DNA from: a virus
Reading direction: 5' to 3' (one strand)
IMG/VR virus record: IMGVR_UViG_3300007555_000041
Span: 1 to 22,122 of that record
Length of the DNA: 22,122 nt
Shown here in pieces: positions 7,556-14,819 of this stretch; position 1 is the first letter of the stretch, and each line of letters begins with the position of its first letter. Position numbers and translations under genes: made by a program. A model generated the notes under the pieces. The model was given only the letters and a program-made list of their open reading frames with translations. It did no database searches and was not told the origin of the DNA.

Positions 7556-8197
7556 ATGAAAACAATAGCTTTATTTGTATGTGATCCAAAGTGCTCCGTA
7601 CAAAGTAGCAATGGTATTATTAACGCTTTAGGTGATTATTATAAATTTAAGCTATTTTCAAAAAACGAAGTTGAATATAATTTTTTTGATAATGTTGACA
7701 TAATAGCTGTACCAGGGGGATTTGGTCACTCGGATTCCTTTGATACGTTATTAAAACATAATGGTGAATCGATTGTTAAATATGTTAGGAGCGGGACACC
7801 CTATCTCGGTATTTGTATGGGTGCTTATTGGGCTGGTAAACATTACTTTAATATTCTAGATGATGTTGATGCCGTACAGTACTTAAAGCAATCTAATACC
7901 GATACACGCAGACCACATGCAAAGAACATTAAAATAGAGTGGTTAGGTAAACCTATGAATATGTTTTGGTACGATGGGTGTGCTTTTACAGGACCGGGGT
8001 ACTACGATACTATTGCAAAGTACTCTAATGATGACCCAATGGCAATTATACAAAATAATATAGGGCTGATAGGATGCCACCCTGAAAGTCAACAATTTTG
8101 GTATGATAGCTACAGCTGGTTAAAGGGTAAATATCATAACGGTGAACATCATAAATTATTACTAGAGTTTGTAAACGAATTAATTAACAGAAAATAA
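7556..8197 (+). CDS. Class I glutamine-amidotransferase-like protein (BPL_N-like)
   Basis: This 213-residue protein has the class I GATase fold signature: IIAVPGG (49-55), a nucleophile elbow GICMGAY with C87, and a C-terminal GCHPES with H175 and E177, completing a Cys-His-Glu triad. The match is closest to the biotin-protein-ligase N-terminal type (BPL_N) family, often stand-alone proteins of unknown substrate. It sits directly between nrdA (ATG follows the nrdA stop) and nrdB (one base), so it is expressed with dNTP synthesis. It could supply ammonia from glutamine for modification of a nucleotide, or be a peptidase-like hydrolase. No synthetase partner domain is seen in this window. Confidence 0.7.
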   Translation: MKTIALFVCDPKCSVQSSNGIINALGDYYKFKLFSKNEVEYNFFDNVDIIAVPGGFGHSDSFDTLLKHNGESIVKYVRSGTPYLGICMGAYWAGKHYFNILDDVDAVQYLKQSNTDTRRPHAKNIKIEWLGKPMNMFWYDGCAFTGPGYYDTIAKYSNDDPMAIIQNNIGLIGCHPESQQFWYDSYSWLKGKYHNGEHHKLLLEFVNELINRK

Positions 8198-8198
8198 A

Positions 8199-9191
8199 AT
8201 GTCAAAGAAAAATCAAAGTATACTTACAGATGAACGTAATTCCTTTAAACCGTTTAATTATCCATGGGCGTATGATGCATGGTTAAAGCATGAGCAAAGT
8301 CATTGGCTTCACACCGAAGTACCAATGGTAGAGGATGTTAAGGATTGGAAGAAGAAGCTTACTCAAGAAGAAAAGACATTCTTGACTAACATCTTTCGAT
8401 TCTTTACTCAAGGTGATATAGATGTTGCAGGTGGATATGTAAATAACTATCTACCTTATTTCCCACAACCAGAGGTTCGGATGATGCTGCTTGGCTTTGC
8501 TGCACGTGAGGCACTACACATAGCCGCCTACTCGCATCTTATAGAGACCATTGGTCTGCCAGAAACTATGTATAATGAGTTTATGGAATATGCAGAGATG
8601 AAAGAGAAGCATGATTATGTATTAGAAATCTCACAACAAAACTCATCTAAAGAAAATACCGCTAAACACATTGCAGTATTTTCCGCCTTCACCGAAGGAA
8701 TGCAGCTGTTTAGTTCCTTTATTATGTTACTGAACTTTCCACGTCACGGTAAAATGAAGGGCATGGGTCAGATTATAACTTGGTCTATTGTTGATGAAAC
8801 ACAACACTGTGAATCTATGATTAAGTTATTTAGAACTTATATTCAAGAGAACCCTGAGATATGGAACGATGAACTTAAAGGTCAGATATATACAATTGCT
8901 GAACGAATGGTTGAACTTGAAGATAAGTTTATTGATCTGGCATTCAGCCTAGGACCTATGGCTGATTTGGAGGCCGCTGATGTAAAGCGTTATATCAGGT
9001 ACATTACTGACCGTCGCCTCATTAGCCTTGGTCTTAAGGGTATTATGAAGGTTAAGAAAAACCCATTACCCTGGGTTGAAGAAATGATTAATGCACCTAC
9101 GCATACTAACTTTTTTGAAAATAGAGCGACCGATTATGCTAAAGCCGCTCACACCGGTACCTGGGATGAGGTCTGGGGTAAGGCTGCTTGA
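8199..9191 (+). CDS. nrdB: Class I ribonucleotide reductase small subunit
   Basis: Di-metal radical subunit that partners NrdA. The helical ferritin-like core keeps the ligands D73 (FTQGDIDVAG), E104 and H107 (REALHIAAY), E166 (FTEGMQ), E200 and H203 (VDETQH). Y111, seven residues after E104, matches the radical tyrosine position of class Ia enzymes, so a tyrosyl-radical enzyme is expected rather than a Tyr-less subclass. The 330-residue length is close to other phage NrdB proteins. The C-terminus (TWDEVWGKAA) is the presumed NrdA-docking tail. The stop overlaps the next gene's TTG start. Confidence 0.92.
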   Translation: MSKKNQSILTDERNSFKPFNYPWAYDAWLKHEQSHWLHTEVPMVEDVKDWKKKLTQEEKTFLTNIFRFFTQGDIDVAGGYVNNYLPYFPQPEVRMMLLGFAAREALHIAAYSHLIETIGLPETMYNEFMEYAEMKEKHDYVLEISQQNSSKENTAKHIAVFSAFTEGMQLFSSFIMLLNFPRHGKMKGMGQIITWSIVDETQHCESMIKLFRTYIQENPEIWNDELKGQIYTIAERMVELEDKFIDLAFSLGPMADLEAADVKRYIRYITDRRLISLGLKGIMKVKKNPLPWVEEMINAPTHTNFFENRATDYAKAAHTGTWDEVWGKAA

Positions 9192-9622
9192 AAGAAAAAT
9201 ATATTAAAGCTCACATGAAGGTAGCTCAGGTTTATGCTGAGCTGTCAACAGCTGTACGTCTACAGGTGGGTTGTGTAATTGTTAAAGATAATACTATTAT
9301 TGGTATTGGTTATAACGGTATGCCTTCAGGTTGGGACAACACCTGTGAAATAATTAAGCACACCGATTTTACTGGTACAGTAGTAACTATGTCCAAGCCT
9401 GAGGTATTGCATGCTGAAACAAATGCAATTGCTAAAGTATCACGATCATCTAATTCAACTGACAGTGCTGATCTTTTTGTCACACATGCCCCCTGCCTTG
9501 AATGTGCTAAATTAATTTATCAGTCAGGAATAAAATCTGTTTATTATAGGGATATATATCGTGATACACGCGGGCTGGACTTTCTTCAAGCCTGTAACAT
9601 AGAGGTAAATAAAATTGTATAA
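9188..9622 (+). CDS. dCMP deaminase
   Basis: Converts dCMP to dUMP, feeding dTTP synthesis. The zinc site is intact: H75-A-E77 (LHAETNA) and PC103LEC106. The substrate loop GYNGMPSGWDNTCE is typical of phage deoxycytidylate deaminases. I take the TTG at 9188, which overlaps the nrdB stop, because MKEKYIKAHMKVAQVYA fits the usual N-terminus. The ATG at 9215 would cut into the first helix. Gene order nrdA-GATase-nrdB-dCMP deaminase forms one nucleotide-supply block. A thymidylate synthase is not in this window. Confidence 0.88.
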   Translation: MKEKYIKAHMKVAQVYAELSTAVRLQVGCVIVKDNTIIGIGYNGMPSGWDNTCEIIKHTDFTGTVVTMSKPEVLHAETNAIAKVSRSSNSTDSADLFVTHAPCLECAKLIYQSGIKSVYYRDIYRDTRGLDFLQACNIEVNKIV

Positions 9623-9764
9623 AGCATATACTTGTGACAGCTGTGAGGCTGCATTTAAAATAAAACACTCATTAGATGAATCTTTTTTTGAAGTAAACTT
9701 CTGCCCATTCTGCAGTGCACAAATCGATGACGATGATGAACAGGAACCGGACGAATTCGAATGA
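9615..9764 (+). CDS. Small zinc-ribbon protein
   Basis: This 49-residue frame has two CxxC pairs (TCDSC at residues 7-11 and FCPFC near 30-33) and a very acidic tail (DDDDEQEPDEFE), a typical small zinc ribbon. It starts with TTG at 9615, preceded by AGAGGTAA, and overlaps the end of the dCMP deaminase gene. Its stop codon overlaps the next gene's ATG (ATGA). Conserved gene packing and the intact Cys pattern argue that it is real. Tiny zinc ribbons of phages may act as transcription or assembly cofactors. The specific role here is unknown. Confidence 0.7.
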   Translation: MYKAYTCDSCEAAFKIKHSLDESFFEVNFCPFCSAQIDDDDEQEPDEFE

Positions 9765-10159
9765 CCGACTGGACATACCACGGTGAGGTATTCCCTGAAC
9801 CCGGAACTCACTATGGTTTTGTATACTTAATCACAAACTTAAAAACCGGTAGGCAGTATATCGGCAAGAAGTTTTTTTGGTCGTTAAGACGAAAGCAAGT
9901 CAATAAGGTTAGAAAAAGAATTAAAATCGAATCAGATTGGAAGACGTACTGGTCATCCTCCGATGAGCTGCAGGCAGATGTTAATGAGCTGGGCCAAGAA
10001 AATTTTATGCGGGAAATAATATACTTGTGTCCGAGTAAGGGTACAACAAATTATTTGGAAGCAAAAGAGCAGTTCTCTAGAGGGGTACTCGAGAATAAGG
10101 ATAAGTGGTATAATGGAATCATACAATGTAAGATCCATCGAAACCACGTAAAGTTATGA
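9761..10159 (+). CDS. GIY-YIG family nuclease (endonuclease II-like)
   Basis: This 132-residue protein holds the GIY-YIG core near its N-terminus: GFVYLITN (19-26, Tyr22) and RQYIGKK (31-37), then basic residues R43-R44 and a likely catalytic Glu in NYLEAKEQ (about residue 100). Its size is similar to T4 DenA (endonuclease II), which cuts cytosine-containing host DNA, and to stand-alone phage GIY-YIG nucleases. No extra DNA-binding module is present, so a mobile homing enzyme is less likely. Its start overlaps the zinc-ribbon stop and its stop overlaps the next ATG. Confidence 0.65.
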   Translation: MTDWTYHGEVFPEPGTHYGFVYLITNLKTGRQYIGKKFFWSLRRKQVNKVRKRIKIESDWKTYWSSSDELQADVNELGQENFMREIIYLCPSKGTTNYLEAKEQFSRGVLENKDKWYNGIIQCKIHRNHVKL

Positions 10160-11196
10160 TATTAATTTTCTTAACACTACTTTCTGCTTTGGCAGTGTCT
10201 GCGGTTGCAGCTTATTTCTCCATTGCTGGGTTAGTGGCTATATTTGCCTCTGCACCTGTACCAATTGCAACAATGGGTATAACGCTTGAAGTTGCGAAAC
10301 TAGTAACTGCATCCTGGATATATCGAAACTGGGAGGTAGCACCTAGGTTATTAAAATACTATTTTGTAATTGCCACAGTAATTCTTTCTTTAATTACCTC
10401 CATGGGTATATTTGGATACTTGAGTAAAGTACATTTAGATCAAAGTGTACCTAATGGTGAGACAGCGGCAAAGATTTCTTTATTTGATGAAAAAATAAAA
10501 ATTGAAAGAGAGAATATTGATGTTAATCGCAAGGCACTTAAACAGCTTGATGAGGCAGTGGATCAAGTCATGGCACGCTCAACTTCAGAAACGGGTGCAG
10601 ATCGAGCAGTGTCAATTCGACGTGCCCAACAGAAAGAACGTAGTAAGCTTCTTGCAGATAACGAAAAGTCGCAAAAACTCATTGCAGGGTATAATGAAGA
10701 AAGAGCACCTATTGCCACGGAGCTTAGGAAAGTCGAAGCCGAGGTTGGCCCGATTAGGTACATAGCTGCTTTCTTTTACGGGAGTACCGATCAGGATATC
10801 CTAGAGAAAGCTGTAACGTGGGTTATTATAGCTTTGATTATCGTATTTGATCCTCTCGCTATCCTGTTACTTATTGCTGCTAACTTTTCCATCCGTGAAC
10901 GTAACGGTACCAGACTAATACATGCTAAAGTGGTGGAACCTGAATTAAAGCCTAAACCACCAGATGTACAACCCATTGCACCAACTCATAGTCCTACAGA
11001 TGATATCCCGCCTGAAATAACCCCTGCTGAGAGTTCATTCTCTTATCCTGAAACCGTTACGGATCCCGAGGGTGAGAAAGAGGGGTGGAGTAAAGAGTTA
11101 TACCGTAAATTTTTGAATACTGATAAAATAAACATTGATCGATCGCGAATCCACTCAATTCCTAAAGAGATACTTGATAAGGTCTTTAAGAAGTAA
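10156..11196 (+). CDS. Multi-pass membrane protein with central coiled coil
   Basis: This 346-residue protein has about four hydrophobic segments (near residues 3-25, 35-52, 68-89 and 219-242), a charged central helical region (about 105-195), and a long Pro/Glu-rich cytosolic-type tail after 250 that ends in a basic patch. I associate the pattern MGITLEVAKLV, followed later by SLITSMGIFGYLSK and FDPLAILLLIAA, with a conserved membrane protein of marine T4-like phages of unknown function. It ends shortly before a promoter. Possible roles are superinfection exclusion or altering the host envelope, which is not shown by sequence. Confidence 0.6.
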   Translation: MILIFLTLLSALAVSAVAAYFSIAGLVAIFASAPVPIATMGITLEVAKLVTASWIYRNWEVAPRLLKYYFVIATVILSLITSMGIFGYLSKVHLDQSVPNGETAAKISLFDEKIKIERENIDVNRKALKQLDEAVDQVMARSTSETGADRAVSIRRAQQKERSKLLADNEKSQKLIAGYNEERAPIATELRKVEAEVGPIRYIAAFFYGSTDQDILEKAVTWVIIALIIVFDPLAILLLIAANFSIRERNGTRLIHAKVVEPELKPKPPDVQPIAPTHSPTDDIPPEITPAESSFSYPETVTDPEGEKEGWSKELYRKFLNTDKINIDRSRIHSIPKEILDKVFKK

Positions 11197-11197
11197 C

Positions 11198-11226
11198 TTG
11201 ACCGTAACTCAATTCTATGTTATAAT
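11198..11226 (+). promoter_or_regulatory. Sigma70-type promoter
   Basis: TTGACC (11198-11203), a 17-base spacer and TATAAT (11221-11226). It closely resembles the promoter at 3941, including the bases around the -10 (TTCTATG before TTATAATAA). The start near 11233 leaves a leader of about 15 bases with the strong site AAGGAG before the ATG at 11248. Confidence 0.75.
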
Positions 11227-11247
11227 AACATATGTTAAGGAGATTAC

Positions 11248-11571
11248 ATGACTGATGATTTTGATGTTAAATTTAGTTACTTTGATAAGATTAAAGACGA
11301 TGCAAGCTTTAGATCTATTTGGTCTATCTATGAAGTAAGTAATATGTACGATCTCTCTGGCTTTGAAGCTGAGACTCTTGTTTATAAAGACCATTGGGGT
11401 CATGAACGATCAGTATCGATTCCTCTACCCGGTGGTAACCTTAAGTGGTGGGACTTGTGGTCTGCCGCAGATAAAGCTATAATTGAATCAGAAGATAAGC
11501 ATCATGTCTTTATTGAAGACTTTCAAAAGTCCACTGATGGTAAGACGTTATTTTTGAGAACTGGAAGTTAA
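11248..11571 (+). CDS. Conserved hypothetical phage protein
   Basis: This 107-residue acidic protein has several Trp (SIWSIYEV, KDHWGHE, LKWWDLWSAAD). No named family is recognised, although the composition and position fit small conserved proteins of marine T4-like phages. It is the first gene of the operon driven by the promoter at 11198 and has the strong site AAGGAG seven bases upstream, so high early expression is likely. No membrane segment or signal peptide is present. Its function is unknown. Confidence 0.55.
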   Translation: MTDDFDVKFSYFDKIKDDASFRSIWSIYEVSNMYDLSGFEAETLVYKDHWGHERSVSIPLPGGNLKWWDLWSAADKAIIESEDKHHVFIEDFQKSTDGKTLFLRTGS

Positions 11572-11573
11572 TT

Positions 11574-11900
11574 ATGAGTCAAGTTGAAGCCCGTGCTTAC
11601 GAGCCTACCTACTATTCTAATGCAAATGAAGAAGATCAAAAAGTATTTCGTGAATGGTTAGGTGGTGTGTTGCGTATGCATTATGTTAATATCCATTTTC
11701 GTAAGAAAGATGGTTCTATTCGTATCATGAATTGTACCTTGCAAGAAGGTAAGACGTTAGATTATGAAAAGAAGACCGATCGAGTTAAGGCCGTGAGTGA
11801 AGATACATGCCCGGTTTATGATATTGATAAAAAAGAATGGCGATCATTCCGTTATGATGCTGTTACTGAGATTAGATTTAACTTAGGGGAAGGTCGATGA
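11574..11900 (+). CDS. WYL_2 / SH3-like phage protein
   Basis: This 108-residue protein has a conserved core: VNIHFRKKDGSIRIMNCTL, then a CPVYDIDKKEWRSFRYDAV block. This is the pattern of the small Sm/SH3-like family (WYL_2, DUF2693) common in T4-like phages. Family members are small beta barrels of unclear function, perhaps nucleic-acid binding. The gene lies two bases after its neighbour, and its stop overlaps the next ATG (ATGA), so it is coupled to the 352-residue protein downstream. Confidence 0.6.
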   Translation: MSQVEARAYEPTYYSNANEEDQKVFREWLGGVLRMHYVNIHFRKKDGSIRIMNCTLQEGKTLDYEKKTDRVKAVSEDTCPVYDIDKKEWRSFRYDAVTEIRFNLGEGR

Positions 11901-12955
11901 GTAGAGTTATTATGAGTGAGCCTCACGGCATTACACCTGATTTAAGTAATTATAAATCTGCGCTATCACGTGCTTTCAATTTCTATAATCAAGACAACGG
12001 AAAAAAAGAAGCTCGTCTGTTTTTACGGGCTTATATAAAGAGTGTCGGGCAAGATTTAAAAGCGGTAGATAGCGTACCTGATAACAAAATTAGCACAACC
12101 TACGGCTGGGTAGCACGGATACTTTTAAACGGTAATGTACTTCAAGAACAGCACGTTCAAGGACTAAAGAATTATATCAGCACCTTAACGATTGATAAAG
12201 TAGTTAAAGTTGAAGTCGAAAAAGTTACTCGGTTAACTATCCAAGATTACATGCAAGAAAAGATTGCTGAAACCCTTGGAGAGTTAGAAGGAGCTATTGA
12301 TGATTTCATTACTTCAGGTACTGAGTTTGATATGCTTTCGTATCTTAAAGCTTCCTCTACCCCGAAGCCTTACTGTAGTCATATTGATACATGGACCCGT
12401 AAGAAAGCCGCAGAGTTTATCGAGGCATATCAGTCTGATGATAAGGAACTAAAAGAGGCGTATGGGTATCTAGGAAAGAGGAAACTTGCCCAGTTAATTA
12501 AAATGCTTAATAGTTTTGTTACCGATGTAGAGCGGTATACAGAGTTTAAAAAAGCTAACCGTAAACCTAGAGCTACAAAGGTAAAGCCTGCAGGTGTTCA
12601 GGTTGCAAAGATTAAATACAAGATAGAAGATACTGATCTTGGTCTTAAATCAGTAAGACCTTCCGATATAGTTGGTGCTTCCCAGGTATGGGTATACAAT
12701 TGTAAGTATAAAAGGTTAGCGGTTTATAGAACTGATTCCTCTTTAGGAATCCAGGTCAAGGGCACTACATTACAGAACTATGATCCGGAGACGAGTGAAC
12801 AAAAGTCTATACGTAGACCTGAGGCTTTTCTTAAGATTGTATTAAATGCAAGTAAGGTACAACTGCGTAAGATATTGACCGAGCTAACTACGACGGGGTA
12901 CGATCTTACAGGTCGTATAAATGAAGAATGTATTATATTGAGAGTACTTAAATAA
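11897..12955 (+). CDS. Conserved hypothetical phage protein, 352 residues
   Basis: The N-terminal half is helical (about 1-240), with an Arg/Lys-rich joint at about 214-230 (KKANRKPRATKVKPAG). The C-terminal third looks beta-rich (KIKYKIEDTDLGLKSVRP, VWVYNCKYKRLAVYRTD). No catalytic motif is recognised. It resembles uncharacterised proteins of marine T4-like phages lying near the rnh gene. It overlaps the WYL_2-like gene by four bases and the Rnh-like gene by one base, which suggests a role in replication or repair by neighbourhood only. Confidence 0.55.
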   Translation: MSRVIMSEPHGITPDLSNYKSALSRAFNFYNQDNGKKEARLFLRAYIKSVGQDLKAVDSVPDNKISTTYGWVARILLNGNVLQEQHVQGLKNYISTLTIDKVVKVEVEKVTRLTIQDYMQEKIAETLGELEGAIDDFITSGTEFDMLSYLKASSTPKPYCSHIDTWTRKKAAEFIEAYQSDDKELKEAYGYLGKRKLAQLIKMLNSFVTDVERYTEFKKANRKPRATKVKPAGVQVAKIKYKIEDTDLGLKSVRPSDIVGASQVWVYNCKYKRLAVYRTDSSLGIQVKGTTLQNYDPETSEQKSIRRPEAFLKIVLNASKVQLRKILTELTTTGYDLTGRINEECIILRVLK

Positions 12956-13839
12956 TGGTTGTAATAGATTATAGTCAAACGATTATATCTAATTTAATGG
13001 CGGAGATAGGTACAAGAAGTGATGTTGAAATTGATGTAAATCTTCTTCGACACATGGTTATTAATACTATCCGAAGTCATAAGGTTAGATTCGGTGGGGA
13101 GTTTGGCGAGGTGGTAATTGCCTGTGACAGCAGAAAGTACTGGCGTAAGCAACAATTTCCTTATTACAAAGCCAATCGTAAAAAAGCGAGAGAGAGTTCT
13201 GGTCTTAATTGGCCGCAAATATTTGACTCGATTAATCTTATTAAAGAGGAGCTGAAGGCTGTCTTTCCGTACCGGGTTATTGAAGTTGAGGGTACAGAGG
13301 CAGACGATGTTATTGCTGCATTAGTGTACTGGTCTTTAGATAATGATCTTAAGGAAGGTACGTTGTTTAGTGAACCAGCCCCGTTTTTAATTATCTCCGG
13401 TGATCACGACTTTAATCAGCTCCAAGTGCATAAACACGTCAAGCAATATTCGCCTATTAAAAAGAAATTTGTTAAGTCTGAACTCCCACCCGAGCAATGT
13501 GTTATAGAGCACATTATCAGAGGGGATAAAGGTGACGGGGTACCGAATGTACTATCTGCTGATGATAGTATTGTATCTGGCGAGAGACAGAAGCCTATCT
13601 CTACAAAGAAGCTAGAGGAATGGATGGCTGATCCTACCACCATGCCAACGGATGATGAGTTTGTTCGAAATTATCACCGTAACAAAATGCTGGTTGATCT
13701 GTCCATGATTCCTAAATCCATACAAGAACAGATTATAAATACCTTTATAAATTACCCTATAAAAGACCGTAGTCAATTACTAGATTATTTTATAAAAAAT
13801 AGAATGAAACAAATGACTGAACATACACAGGAGTTCTAA
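12955..13839 (+). CDS. rnh: RNase H / 5'-3' exonuclease, T4 Rnh-like
   Basis: FEN-1-type nuclease that removes RNA primers during lagging-strand synthesis. The acidic metal-binding series is visible in order: D5 (VVIDYS), D58 (IACDSRKYWRK), E115-D117-D118 (EGTEADDVIA), D150-D152 (SGDHDFNQL) and D191-D194 (RGDKGDGVPN, the helix-hairpin-helix entry). The length of 294 residues is close to T4 Rnh (305). Start and stop each overlap their neighbours by one base (TAATG). In T4, rnh is followed by dsbA, 33 and 59, and the same order is kept here with insertions. Confidence 0.88.
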   Translation: MVVIDYSQTIISNLMAEIGTRSDVEIDVNLLRHMVINTIRSHKVRFGGEFGEVVIACDSRKYWRKQQFPYYKANRKKARESSGLNWPQIFDSINLIKEELKAVFPYRVIEVEGTEADDVIAALVYWSLDNDLKEGTLFSEPAPFLIISGDHDFNQLQVHKHVKQYSPIKKKFVKSELPPEQCVIEHIIRGDKGDGVPNVLSADDSIVSGERQKPISTKKLEEWMADPTTMPTDDEFVRNYHRNKMLVDLSMIPKSIQEQIINTFINYPIKDRSQLLDYFIKNRMKQMTEHTQEF

Positions 13840-14306
13840 TGAATTTACTTATATCTGAAATTTTAAATAATTTTGAAGCTGCTAAGACAAAGCAGGAGAA
13901 GCTAGCCATTCTCAAGCAAAATGATACCCCGGTACTCCGTACTATTATGAGGTTAAATTTTGATCCTAAACTAAAGATGGATCTACCCGAAGGGGAACCA
14001 CCTTATAAAAAGGATCTAGATAAGCCTATTGGGTACCATGAGACTAATCTTATTCAAGAATACCGAAGATTTTACATCTGGCTTACCCCTCAAACAAACT
14101 TACCTAAGTTTAAGAAAGAAACGCTATTTGTCAGTATGCTTGAAGGCCTTCACTGGTCGGAGGCAGAGGTGTTAGTTTTAGCAAAAGACGGTAAACTAAG
14201 TACTAAGTTTAAGAGTCTTAAGGAAGACATGGTTAGGGAAGTATACTTAAATTGTTTATCTGAAAAAGAGAAAGTTACTAAGGTAACGACAGACCCTTTG
14301 GTATAA
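13839..14306 (+). CDS. Conserved hypothetical phage protein (DUF6433-like)
   Basis: This 155-residue protein contains the conserved-looking blocks RLNFDPKLKMDLPEGEPPYK and LPKFKKETLFVSMLEGLHWSEAEVLVLAKDGKL. I associate these with a marine-phage family annotated as DUF6433, but that assignment is from memory and not certain. It is mostly helical with no catalytic or membrane signature. It is coupled to the Rnh-like gene by a one-base overlap and is the last gene before the structured non-coding stretch at 14307-14464. Its function is unknown. Confidence 0.55.
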   Translation: MNLLISEILNNFEAAKTKQEKLAILKQNDTPVLRTIMRLNFDPKLKMDLPEGEPPYKKDLDKPIGYHETNLIQEYRRFYIWLTPQTNLPKFKKETLFVSMLEGLHWSEAEVLVLAKDGKLSTKFKSLKEDMVREVYLNCLSEKEKVTKVTTDPLV

Positions 14307-14430
14307 AGTCTCTCTGGCATAGGTTCTTTCGACGAGCAGATCCCGTAACCCCCTGGTCTGTAAGTACTGATATTCCGTCACCAGAGAGATCGTTCGACGT
14401 AAGGCTGACAACGTTACGTAACCGTAAACC
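14307..14430 (+). other. Non-coding stretch with nested inverted repeats, possible structured RNA or operator
   Basis: No plausible reading frame occurs. A perfect 9-bp inverted repeat (TCTCTCTGG at 14309-14317, CCAGAGAGA at 14381-14389) encloses a second 7-bp hairpin (14336-14342 with 14355-14361, including two G-T pairs, 12-base loop). Downstream lie a perfect 10-bp palindrome GTTACGTAAC (14413-14422) and a hairpin CGTAAA/TTTACG (14423-14440) that overlaps the -35 of the next promoter. TTCGACG occurs twice (14328, 14393). There is no T-run, so this is not a standard terminator. Confidence 0.5.
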
Positions 14431-14459
14431 TTGATTTACGACTGAAAGTATACTATAAT
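14431..14459 (+). promoter_or_regulatory. Sigma70-type promoter, possibly giving a leaderless transcript
   Basis: TTGATT (14431-14436), a 17-base spacer and TATAAT (14454-14459). The ATG of the next gene is at 14465, only five bases past the -10, so the expected start of transcription falls on or next to the ATG. The palindrome GTTACGTAAC lies nine bases upstream of the -35. Confidence 0.6.
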
Positions 14460-14464
14460 ATATT

Positions 14465-14818
14465 ATGATCTATTCTAATACTAAGTCAAAAGTTAAACCT
14501 AAGACTATGCCTAAAGCCGAGCGCGAGGCGTATGCTAAGTGGTGTGCTCAATACGATATTAAACCTGAGGGTAAGGTTAAGAAAAAAGTAGTAGTTTATA
14601 ATACTGAATTACCTGGTACTGTCTATAAGCCGTTTATTCGTGAGACGGTTCGGTATCCTAGTTTAGATACCGGTCATAAGGGTGCTGTTAATACTGGTAA
14701 GACTACTATGTGGTATACGGGCGATAAGATGCTTGGTGTAGCTACGATGCATAAGTCTAACTTAGTTCCTATTTTTAGTGATGATAACGCGGTCGAAGTA
14801 TCGCAAATGAGGAGATAA
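14465..14818 (+). CDS. Conserved hypothetical phage protein
   Basis: This 117-residue basic protein ends with WYTGDKMLGVATMHKSNLVPIF, a motif that I associate with a small conserved protein of marine T4-like phages of unknown function. The Lys-rich N-terminus is probably disordered. Its ATG sits five bases after a -10 box and has no ribosome-binding site. An alternative is an internal ATG at 14507, which also lacks a ribosome-binding site. The next gene starts one base after its stop codon. Confidence 0.55.
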   Translation: MIYSNTKSKVKPKTMPKAEREAYAKWCAQYDIKPEGKVKKKVVVYNTELPGTVYKPFIRETVRYPSLDTGHKGAVNTGKTTMWYTGDKMLGVATMHKSNLVPIFSDDNAVEVSQMRR

Positions 14819-14819
14819 A

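Noticed and set aside
14307-14464. Hammerhead, twister or HDV-type ribozyme
   Set aside because: The conserved core words (for example CTGANGA with GAAA) are absent or wrongly placed.
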